From Marvinbryantia sp. (GTDB taxonomy: Bacteria; Bacillota; Clostridia; Lachnospirales; Lachnospiraceae): a DNA stretch of 6,458 nt. The position numbers and the translations under genes are program-made. Shown piece by piece: positions 1 to 5,168 of the stretch. Every line of letters starts with the position of its first letter. Within the stretch, counting starts at the first letter, position 1. The stretch covers positions 1 through 6,458 of the forward strand of contig JAEDFS010000078.1 in assembly GCA_016297895.1 (NCBI GenBank), given 5' to 3'. The notes under the pieces are model-generated. The model was not told where the DNA came from and made no database searches. It was given only the letters and a program-made list of their open reading frames with translations.

Positions 1-302
1 TCTTCGTAAGCAGCTTTTTCCCAGTACAGACCGATTTCCGGATATCCTTCTCTATGAGCAACTCTTGCCATAGCCAGGTACATACCAACTTCTGAACATT
101 CGCCTGCGAAGTTTGCTCTTAAGTCTGCAAGAATGTCTTCGGAAACACCTTTTGCGATGCCTACTACATGTTCAGCAGCCCAGGTCATTTCACCCTTCTG
201 CTCTGTGAATTTCTCAGCCGGAGCCTTACATACCGGACACTGTGCCGGAGCGGAATCTCCTTCATGAACGTAGCCACATACATTACATACAAATTTAGCC
301 AT
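1..302 (-). CDS. Reverse rubrerythrin (rubredoxin-first), NADH:peroxide reductase type; 3' end cut by window edge
   Basis: The first 100 codons are present and the C-terminal part lies beyond the left edge. The protein starts MAKFVCNVCGYVHEGD. Rubredoxin-type iron ligands are Cys6, Cys9, Cys22 and Cys25 (CxxC...CPVC), followed by the start of a ferritin-like four-helix domain. Its first diiron-type glutamate is Glu68 in FAGECSEVGMY, and the visible end reads WEKAAYE, as expected just before the EExxH ligand helix. Classical rubrerythrins carry the rubredoxin domain last, so this is the reversed form. In clostridia that form takes electrons from NADH via a reductase and reduces hydrogen peroxide to water in the cytoplasm. 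The start is fixed by AGGAGA at 311-316, 8 nt from the ATG. Codons are biased to GCT, GTA and GAA, suggesting high expression. The gene lies downstream of a PerR-like repressor and has its own promoter and a Fur-type operator. The family call is firm; the physiological electron donor is inferred. Confidence 0.93.
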   Translation of the reverse strand, partial: MAKFVCNVCGYVHEGDSAPAQCPVCKAPAEKFTEQKGEMTWAAEHVVGIAKGVSEDILADLRANFAGECSEVGMYLAMARVAHREGYPEIGLYWEKAAYE

Positions 303-340
303 TTCTTTCTTCTCCTTTTCTTATATAAATTTTATTTTTA

Positions 341-363
341 ATAATAGTAATTGTTACTGATAT
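341..363. promoter_or_regulatory. PerR/Fur-family operator of the rubrerythrin gene
   Basis: This is a 23-bp imperfect inverted repeat: two 10-nt arms around a central TTG, with 8 of 10 arm positions complementary and a perfect inner AGTAA/TTACT. It matches the site at 805-827 in 22 of 23 positions, including the 16-mer TAATTGTTACTGATAT. AT-rich palindromes of this size and placement are typical of PerR and Fur sites. It begins one base downstream of the -10 box of the rubrerythrin promoter and covers the expected transcription start, so bound repressor would block transcription. Assignment to the PerR-like protein next door is inference from position and duplication. Confidence 0.75.
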
Positions 364-364
364 G

Positions 365-393
365 AATATATCATAACTCTTTAAATCTGTCAA
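365..393 (-). promoter_or_regulatory. Promoter of the rubrerythrin gene
   Basis: Reading the minus strand, a perfect -35 TTGACA (393-388) is followed by a 17-bp spacer and a -10 TATATT (370-365, 5 of 6). The -35 hexamer contains the TGA stop codon of the upstream repressor gene (392-390). Transcription would start near 358, inside the operator. This promoter allows the rubrerythrin gene to be transcribed independently of perR. Confidence 0.8.
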
Positions 394-788
394 TGATTTT
401 TTTCTGCATTTCTGCAGTGTTCACAGAGGCCGAAGAAGCTGATGGTATGTCCTTCTATGATTCCCCCAAAGTTGGAAGATGCGGTTTCCTCCAGATTGTC
501 AGGAACTGCCATGTCAAGGTCGATCACCTCGTGACAGTTGCGGCAGACAAAATGGTGATGGGGAATCGTCCGGGCGTCAAACCGATCCGGGCCCTGGGCG
601 GAAGTAATCTTGTTGATCTCTCCAATGCTGACCAGCAATGCCAGATTGCGGTAAACAGTCCCCAGACTGATATTCGGATACTGTTCCCGGATATTTTCAT
701 ATACAGTATCAGCAGTGGGATGGTCGGTGCGATTGTCCAGAAATTCTTTAATGGCCTCTCTCTGTCTGCTGTATTTTAAAGCAGCCAT
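390..788 (-). CDS. perR: PerR-type peroxide-sensing repressor, Fur family
   Basis: A 132-residue metal-dependent repressor with an N-terminal winged helix (helix-turn-helix around residues 24-52, ending SLGTVYRNLALL) and a C-terminal metal-binding dimerisation domain. The structural zinc cysteines are Cys82, Cys85, Cys122 and Cys125. Compared from memory with Bacillus subtilis PerR, the regulatory-metal ligands align at a constant offset of 14: His23, Asp71, His77, His79 and Asp90, for PerR His37, Asp85, His91, His93 and Asp104. Asp at the last position is the feature that distinguishes PerR from Fur. PerR senses peroxide by iron-catalysed oxidation of its histidines and then leaves DNA. The start at 788 is chosen because AGGAGG at 795-800 sits 6 nt upstream; an upstream in-frame ATG at 899 would run through the promoter. 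Downstream lies rubrerythrin. A palindrome at 805-827 overlaps its own promoter, suggesting autorepression. Confidence 0.93.
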   Translation of the reverse strand: MAALKYSRQREAIKEFLDNRTDHPTADTVYENIREQYPNISLGTVYRNLALLVSIGEINKITSAQGPDRFDARTIPHHHFVCRNCHEVIDLDMAVPDNLEETASSNFGGIIEGHTISFFGLCEHCRNAEKNH

Positions 789-804
789 GGAGCTCCTCCT
801 CTCG

Positions 805-827
805 ATAATAATAATTGTTACTGATAT
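805..827. promoter_or_regulatory. PerR/Fur-family operator of perR (autoregulatory)
   Basis: This 23-bp imperfect palindrome differs by a single base from the one at 341-363. It overlaps the downstream edge of the -10 box of the perR promoter and the expected start site, and ends just before the ribosome binding site. The natural reading is negative autoregulation by PerR. In this copy 7 of 10 arm positions are complementary. Confidence 0.75.
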
Positions 828-854
828 TATAATGTGATTTTGTATGAAAGTCAA
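826..854 (-). promoter_or_regulatory. Promoter of perR
   Basis: On the minus strand a -35 TTGACT (854-849, 5 of 6) is followed by exactly 17 bp and a perfect -10 TATAAT (831-826). The transcription start is expected near 819, within the operator at 805-827. This gives a short leader of about 30 nt that includes AGGAGG. Confidence 0.88.
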
Positions 855-973
855 TACAATTTTCGGAATCTGAGGATAAATAAGATACAGGGAACACATG
901 CAGACCTTCAGTTACAGATTGGTTTATAACCGGAAAAACAGGGAATACTTAGAAAAACATCAGGAGGTATGCT

Positions 974-1198
974 ATGACAGGGTTCCGAAAAAGAAAGAAA
1001 TATAATCCGGCAATGATTGCTGTGTGGCTGCTGGTTGCATGGCTGATGCCTCAGAATCTGTTTTCGGACTGTATCCATGCAGTGCTTCCGAAGCAGGTCA
1101 GCGAGGAACATTCCAATCTGGAACAGGTGTATGAGGATGGATTTTCTCCGGAAAACAGTGAATTGAAAATCGTCTGGAAATTTATAGGAAAGAATTGA
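974..1198 (+). CDS. Hypothetical small single-span membrane protein
   Basis: A 74-residue reading frame that I do not recognise. It starts at ATG 974 with a strong AGGAGG ribosome binding site at 962-967, 6 nt upstream. The N-terminus is basic (MTGFRKRKKYN). It is followed by a hydrophobic stretch at about residues 13-30 (PAMIAVWLLVAWLMPQNL) that could be a membrane anchor or an uncleaved signal sequence, then a polar, acid-rich tail to residue 74. There is one cysteine (Cys33) and no family motif. It is divergently oriented to perR and ends about 100 bp before the sirtuin-like gene, whose candidate promoter overlaps the stop codon. No clear promoter of its own is visible; TATAAC at 925-930 lacks a good -35. 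It could be a genuine small protein or a chance frame. The ribosome binding site and charge/hydrophobic order favour the former. Confidence 0.5.
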   Translation: MTGFRKRKKYNPAMIAVWLLVAWLMPQNLFSDCIHAVLPKQVSEEHSNLEQVYEDGFSPENSELKIVWKFIGKN

Positions 1199-1223
1199 CT
1201 ATTCTGACTAATGATGGTAAATT
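1195..1223 (+). promoter_or_regulatory. Candidate promoter of the sirtuin-like gene
   Basis: A -35 TTGACT (1195-1200) is followed by a 17-bp spacer and TAAATT (1218-1223, 4 of 6). The -10 is preceded by TGG, an extended -10 element that compensates for the weak hexamer. The -35 overlaps the stop codon of the small upstream reading frame. The leader would be about 67 nt. Confidence 0.5.
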
Positions 1224-1296
1224 ACAGTTAGAAGGGAACAACTTTCTTCTTTTAAACAGTGTTCTCTAATTGAATGAATGGAAGCAGGTGATCAAT

Positions 1297-2034
1297 GTGG
1301 CAGATGCGAAAATCAGTATGGTAAAACGGCTGATAAACGAAAGCAAATATCTTGTATGTATCTGCGGAGGCGGAATGCTGCGGGAGAGTGGGCATCTGAG
1401 TCTGCGGGATCCGGAGCGGGCATATGACATTGAAGCCCGCTATGGATATTCTCCGGAGGAAATGTTCAGCAGCGCATTTTATAACACCAGGACAGAGTTC
1501 TTTTATCGCTTTTATAAGGAGGATATTCTCTCAGAAAAGATAGAGCCGGGAGCGGCATTTTTCTCCCTGGCAAAGCTGGAAGAACAGGGTATCCTGAAAA
1601 CGATCATTACCAATAATATCTATGCGATGCCGAAGCATGCGGGATGTAAAAATGTGTTGGAGCCTCATGGGAATATTGAGAAAAATAAATGTCCCCACTG
1701 CGGCCGGGAGTATACGAAGGAATATTTGATGAATGCAAAAAAAGTTCCCCTGTGCGAGAACTGTGTCAAGACGATTCGTCCCGGAATCAGGTTTTTCGGG
1801 GAACAGATCGACAATGGGCTGATGACTCAGGTGGCAAATGAGATCTCAAAGGCGGACGTGCTGATGATTCTGGGGACCAGACTGGATTCAGAATTCTGTG
1901 ACAGCTATGTTTCTTATTATGAGGGCGATAAGCTGATCCTGATCAATAATATTGAGAATTTTACGGATGAAAAGGCAGATTATGTGATTCACGGGGTGAT
2001 CAATGAAATCGTGCCGCAGCTGATAGAAGAGTAG
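1297..2034 (+). CDS. Divergent SIR2-family (sirtuin-like) protein with degenerate NAD pocket
   Basis: A 245-residue protein with the sirtuin layout: Rossmann start GGGMLRESG (24-32), catalytic-histidine segment LEPHGN (121-126), zinc ribbon Cys132/Cys135/Cys153/Cys156, then IRPGIRFFGE (160-169), LGT (192-194) and NN (217-218). Sirtuins remove acyl groups from lysine using NAD. Here the usual GIPDFR is GHLSLR (32-37, Asp and Phe lost). The TQNIDGLH motif reads TNNIYAMP (105-112), so the conserved Asp is Tyr and the Gln is Asn. His124 is kept. It may be a low-activity or altered-chemistry sirtuin, a binding protein, or an enzyme on another substrate. The start is uncertain. GTG 1297 is preferred because AGGTGATC at 1286-1293 matches the 16S tail at suitable spacing. 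TTG 1270, GTG 1288 and ATG 1318 are in frame. It has its own candidate promoter and ends before a strong terminator. The fold is fairly sure; activity is not. Confidence 0.85.
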   Translation: MADAKISMVKRLINESKYLVCICGGGMLRESGHLSLRDPERAYDIEARYGYSPEEMFSSAFYNTRTEFFYRFYKEDILSEKIEPGAAFFSLAKLEEQGILKTIITNNIYAMPKHAGCKNVLEPHGNIEKNKCPHCGREYTKEYLMNAKKVPLCENCVKTIRPGIRFFGEQIDNGLMTQVANEISKADVLMILGTRLDSEFCDSYVSYYEGDKLILINNIENFTDEKADYVIHGVINEIVPQLIEE

Positions 2035-2057
2035 GAAAAGTAAGAATGGCGATACAT

Positions 2058-2099
2058 AAAGGGAGGTCATGCATGATCGGATGCATGATCTCCCTTTTT
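2058..2099. terminator. Intrinsic terminator between convergent genes, probably bidirectional
   Basis: A 17-bp stem (2058-2074 with 2081-2097) has a single G-T mismatch, tolerated as G-U in RNA, and a 6-nt loop GATCGG. It runs into a T stretch on the plus strand (2095-2099) and carries AAA at its other foot, giving UUU on the minus strand. It lies 23 bp after the sirtuin-like gene and 18 bp from the typA stop, so it can end both convergent transcripts. Confidence 0.9.
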
Positions 2100-2116
2100 C
2101 AGTCTTTGCATGGTAG

Positions 2117-3949
2117 TTACTGATTTTTCTTATTAAAAGCAGCACGTTTTCTCATGGTCGGATCCAGGATCTTCTTTCGGATACGCAGACTCTTGGGTGT
2201 CACTTCAAGAAGTTCATCGGTATCTATAAACTCCAGAGCTTCCTCCAGGCTTAAAATCTTTGGAGTGGTCAGCTTCAGTGCATCATCAGAACCGGAAGCA
2301 CGGGTATTGGTCAGGTGCTTGGTCTTGCAGACATTCAGTTCAATGTCATCTGTCTTTCCGTTCTGGCCAATGACCATGCCGGAATATACTTTCTCACCGG
2401 GACCAATGAAGAGGGTGCCTCGTTCCTGAGCGTTGAACAGGCCATAAGTTACGGACTCTCCGGATTCAAATGCGATCAGAGATCCCTGTTTGCGGTACTG
2501 AATGTCTCCTTTGTAGGGACCATAGCCATCGTAAGTCGTGTTCAGAATGCCGTTTCCCTTGGTATCGGTAAGAAATTCTCCCCGGTAGCCAATGAGACCT
2601 CTGGCGGGTATGGAAAACTCCAGACGGGTATAGCCGCCGCTGGCCTGACTCATTCCCTGCAGTTCTCCTTTGCGGGCACTCAGCTTGTTGATGACAGTTC
2701 CGGAAAATTCCTCCGGCACATCGATATAAGCGATCTCCATGGGTTCCAGTTTTTTTCCGCGTTCGTCCTCTTTGTAGAGCACTTCTGCCTTGCTGACCGC
2801 AAACTCATAACCTTCCCGGCGCATATTTTCAATCAGAACAGAGAGATGAAGCTCACCGCGGCCGGATACTTTATAACAGTCCATATCTTCCGTTTCCTCT
2901 ACCCGGAGGCTGACATCGGTGTTCAGCTCACGGAAGAGACGGTCACGGAGATGGCGGGAGGTGACATATTTTCCTTCCTGACCGGCCAGAGGACTGTCAT
3001 TGACCATAAAGTGCATGGCAATGGTCGGCTCAGAAATCTTCTGGAAAGGAATGGCCTCCACATGGTCGGGAGAGCAGAGGGTGTCTCCGATATGGAGATC
3101 TGCAATACCGGAAATGGCTACGATGGAACCTGTACCGGCCTCTGTCACATCCACTTTATTCAGTCCGTCAAATTCATAGAGTTTGCTGATCTTTACCTTC
3201 TGATGTTTATCGGGATCATGATGGTTGACCAGCATGACTTCCTGGTTGACTTTGATGGAACCATTGTCCACTTTTCCCACACCGATACGGCCCACATATT
3301 CATTATAATCAATGGTGCTGATCAGAATCTGTGTCGGAGCTGTCTCATCTCCTCCGGGGGCAGGAATGTAATTGATGATGGTCTCGAACAGCGGAGTCAT
3401 ATCACGATGCTCATCGGAAAGCTCGAGAACGGCATAGCCGGATTTGGCAGAAGCATAGACAAAGGGACAGTCAAGCTGTTCATCGGAAGCATCCAGATCG
3501 ATAAACAGTTCCAGAATCTCATCGATGACTTCCTCCGGTCTTGCTTCCGGACGGTCGATCTTATTGATACATACGATAACGGGAAGATCCAGGTCGAGAG
3601 CTTTTCTGAGAACAAATTTTGTCTGGGGCATGGAGCCCTCGAAAGCATCTACCACAAGGATCACGCCGTCTACCATTTTCAGTACACGTTCCACTTCGCC
3701 GCCGAAATCAGCATGGCCCGGGGTGTCCACAATGTTGATCTTATAATCTTTATAGTAAACAGCTGTATTTTTGGAAAGGATCGTAATACCGCGCTCACGT
3801 TCAATGTCATTGGAGTCCATGACACGTTCTGCCACCTGCTGGTTTTCACGGAATACGCCGCTTTGTTTTAACAGCTCATCCACCAGTGTGGTTTTACCAT
3901 GGTCAACATGGGCAATGATCGCAATGTTACGGATGTTCTCTCGATTCAT
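2117..3949 (-). CDS. typA: Ribosome-associated translational GTPase TypA/BipA
   Basis: A full-length 610-residue protein, the usual size for this family. The N-terminal GTPase domain carries all G motifs: G1 AHVDHGKT (13-20), G2 RGIT (53-56), G3 DTPGH (75-79), G4 NKID (129-132) and G5 SAK (167-169). A translation-factor beta-barrel domain, EF-G-like domains and the TypA-specific C-terminal region follow, with signature text such as SGRGELHLSVLIENMRREGYE and IPARGLIGYRGEFLT. The protein binds the ribosome at the elongation-factor site and acts in 50S subunit assembly and stress or low-temperature growth. The start at 3949 is set by GAAGG at 3956-3960, 6 nt upstream; upstream in-frame ATG 4015 adds residues foreign to the family. 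It stands alone, convergent with the sirtuin-like gene, and shares a control region with a divergent transporter. A 6-bp hairpin lies in its leader. Confidence 0.98.
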   Translation of the reverse strand: MNRENIRNIAIIAHVDHGKTTLVDELLKQSGVFRENQQVAERVMDSNDIERERGITILSKNTAVYYKDYKINIVDTPGHADFGGEVERVLKMVDGVILVVDAFEGSMPQTKFVLRKALDLDLPVIVCINKIDRPEARPEEVIDEILELFIDLDASDEQLDCPFVYASAKSGYAVLELSDEHRDMTPLFETIINYIPAPGGDETAPTQILISTIDYNEYVGRIGVGKVDNGSIKVNQEVMLVNHHDPDKHQKVKISKLYEFDGLNKVDVTEAGTGSIVAISGIADLHIGDTLCSPDHVEAIPFQKISEPTIAMHFMVNDSPLAGQEGKYVTSRHLRDRLFRELNTDVSLRVEETEDMDCYKVSGRGELHLSVLIENMRREGYEFAVSKAEVLYKEDERGKKLEPMEIAYIDVPEEFSGTVINKLSARKGELQGMSQASGGYTRLEFSIPARGLIGYRGEFLTDTKGNGILNTTYDGYGPYKGDIQYRKQGSLIAFESGESVTYGLFNAQERGTLFIGPGEKVYSGMVIGQNGKTDDIELNVCKTKHLTNTRASGSDDALKLTTPKILSLEEALEFIDTDELLEVTPKSLRIRKKILDPTMRKRAAFNKKNQ

Positions 3950-3982
3950 AAAGTACCTTCTTTCTCTTTCTATCAATACATT

Positions 3983-3997
3983 CCGCAGAAACTGCGG
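3983..3997 (-). other. Small GC-rich stem-loop in the typA leader
   Basis: CCGCAG and CTGCGG form a perfect 6-bp stem around a 3-nt loop, 34 to 48 nt upstream of the typA start codon. It is too short and lacks a T tract, so it is not a terminator. It could stabilise the transcript's 5' end, bind a protein, or mean nothing. Only the base pairing is seen. Confidence 0.35.
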
Positions 3998-4043
3998 CTT
4001 ATAGCTCACGTGCATAGTTTATCACAATTTATTGGATTTACAA
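3998..4043 (-). promoter_or_regulatory. Candidate typA promoter region (two weak alternatives)
   Basis: On the minus strand, TTGTGA (4027-4022) lies 18 bp before TATAAG (4003-3998, 5 of 6). Alternatively, TTGTAA (4043-4038) lies 16 bp before TAAACT (4021-4016). Neither is near consensus at both boxes, so the choice is open. This is the only stretch upstream of typA where a promoter could fit without entering the divergent transporter's leader. Confidence 0.35.
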
Positions 4044-4097
4044 GAAATTTCTGCTCCGGGATCTCATTTTTTTATGGAAGTCATAATGAAATGGGAG

Positions 4098-4103
4098 TAT
4101 AAT
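4098..4103 (+). promoter_or_regulatory. Candidate -10 box of the EamA transporter gene
   Basis: There is a perfect TATAAT 46 bp upstream of the chosen start codon. A good -35 is lacking: the hexamer at 17 bp is TGGAAG, 3 of 6. Transcription would begin near 4110. The box may need an activator or may be a chance match in AT-rich DNA. Confidence 0.45.
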
Positions 4104-4149
4104 GTAGCGAGACAGCATGGAAAAAATCAATTCCGGGGAGGGCAGAAAA

Positions 4150-5064
4150 ATGGAGAAACGAAAAACAGGTTATGTTGGATATCTGCTGGTGTTGGCAAGT
4201 GCCGTGCTTTGGGGGACACTTCCGGTGATCAGCAGTATCTGTTATCAATTGGGAAGCAATGGGATCACGGCGGGAGCCATGAGGGCCTATCTGGCTGCGC
4301 TGATTTTTTTTGTCTGGCTGCTGGCAGACGGAAGCCTGAAAAAGCTGAAACTGTCGGAGGTTCCTTTTTATCTGCTTTACGGGATCGCAGCAGGAGGCGG
4401 AACCTTCGTGTTTTATATGATCGCGATCGAATCGCTTTCCATCTCCATGGCAGCAATGCTGTTGTATACGGCACCGGCATTTGTCGTGATCTTTGACCGT
4501 GTCTTTTATAAAGTTCCGATCACAGGATACAAGCTGGCAGCGGTGGCGGGTTGTTTTGCAGGCAGTTTCCTGGTGGTCAGGGGATATGATCTGTCAGCCT
4601 TTACCGGAAGCCTGAAAGGAATCCTCATCGGTCTTGGTGCAGGGGTATCCTATTCTCTCACATCGGTACTTGGGAAAAAGGCGAAGAGACTTCATGACGG
4701 AAAAATGAATTCCGGGCTGATGGTGATCTTTGGCTCTCTGGCATTTCTGTTTCTGAAACCTCCGTTTCAGATCGAAAGACCTTCTGCGATGCTGCTGCTC
4801 CTTTATCTCTGCCTTGCAGTTGTGGGAACGGTGATTCCCTATTTCCTCTATTTAAAAGGAATCGATCAGGGAATCGATATCGGAGCAGCCAGCATCATTG
4901 CCACTGTGGAGCCTGTGGTGGGGACGATCCTTGGAACTGTCCTGCTGGGGCAGACTCTTCAGTGGCCTCAGGTGCTGGGAATGGGGATCATGATCCTTGG
5001 AATTCTGCTGTCTGTGAAAGGGCAGGAGTCAGATCCTGACAGTTTCAGTCGAGAAGAAAAGTGA
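4150..5064 (+). CDS. EamA-domain drug/metabolite (DMT superfamily) transporter
   Basis: A 304-residue integral membrane protein built of two tandem EamA repeats, giving about ten predicted helices; this length and layout are typical. The first helix (about 8-28) carries the family's small-residue/WG motif (SAVLWGTLP). The second repeat begins at about residue 155 (LKGILIGLGAGVSYSL). The last two helices contain the conserved ATVEPVVGTILGTVLLGQ segment followed by LGMGIMILGILL. The C-terminal tail is short and charged (DPDSFSREEK). Such carriers export or exchange small metabolites, often amino acids or related compounds; the substrate cannot be read from sequence. The start at 4150 is chosen over in-frame ATG 4117 because GGAGG at 4137-4141 sits 8 nt upstream and the protein then begins MEKRKTGY. 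It is divergent from typA and is followed by a weak terminator-like hairpin. Confidence 0.93.
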   Translation: MEKRKTGYVGYLLVLASAVLWGTLPVISSICYQLGSNGITAGAMRAYLAALIFFVWLLADGSLKKLKLSEVPFYLLYGIAAGGGTFVFYMIAIESLSISMAAMLLYTAPAFVVIFDRVFYKVPITGYKLAAVAGCFAGSFLVVRGYDLSAFTGSLKGILIGLGAGVSYSLTSVLGKKAKRLHDGKMNSGLMVIFGSLAFLFLKPPFQIERPSAMLLLLYLCLAVVGTVIPYFLYLKGIDQGIDIGAASIIATVEPVVGTILGTVLLGQTLQWPQVLGMGIMILGILLSVKGQESDPDSFSREEK

Positions 5065-5067
5065 CGG

Positions 5068-5091
5068 TTTCTGTTCTAAAACAGAAATTTT
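5068..5091 (+). terminator. Weak terminator-like hairpin after the EamA gene
   Basis: TTTCTGTT and AACAGAAA form a perfect 8-bp stem with a CTAA loop, directly followed by TTTTC. It begins 4 nt after the transporter's stop codon. Only two of eight pairs are GC, so termination is likely partial and some readthrough into the next gene is expected. Confidence 0.45.
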
Positions 5092-5098
5092 CAGAATA

Positions 5099-5168
5099 GA
5101 CATATGTATATAGCGAAATACGAAAAGAGATACTTCGTAAAGAAGAAGGGAGAACGCATACATATGTC
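5099..5168 (+). repeat. 11-bp inverted repeat enclosing the leader and start codon of the SSB-like gene
   Basis: GACATATGTAT at 5099-5109 is an exact reverse complement of ATACATATGTC at 5158-5168, with 48 nt between them. The right arm contains the start codon ATG 5164. Both arms hold the self-complementary octamer ACATATGT, so they can also be read as two palindromic direct sites. Possible roles are start-codon pairing in the mRNA or a dimeric protein-binding site; neither is shown. Confidence 0.5.

Noticed and set aside
393..779. 128-codon plus-strand frame opposite perR
   Set aside because: It is antisense to a clear PerR gene with conserved ligands, and its product has no family features.
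908..1111. 67-codon minus-strand frame opposite the small membrane protein
   Set aside because: No convincing ribosome binding site or coherent composition. The plus-strand frame has AGGAGG at proper spacing and a sensible charge and hydrophobic order.
1230..1253. AGAAG...CTTCT then TTT, a possible terminator after the small ORF
   Set aside because: Only 5 bp of stem with an 11-nt loop, and it lies downstream of the likely sirtuin promoter, where a terminator would be counterproductive.
2315..3871. 518-codon open frame on the plus strand
   Set aside because: It lies wholly antisense to typA, whose protein is complete with all GTPase motifs. The antisense product has no recognisable domain and no ribosome binding site that I can see.
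4032..4496. 154-codon frame overlapping the EamA gene
   Set aside because: It is a shifted-frame shadow of the transporter; the translation is rich in Gly, Arg and Trp without motif.
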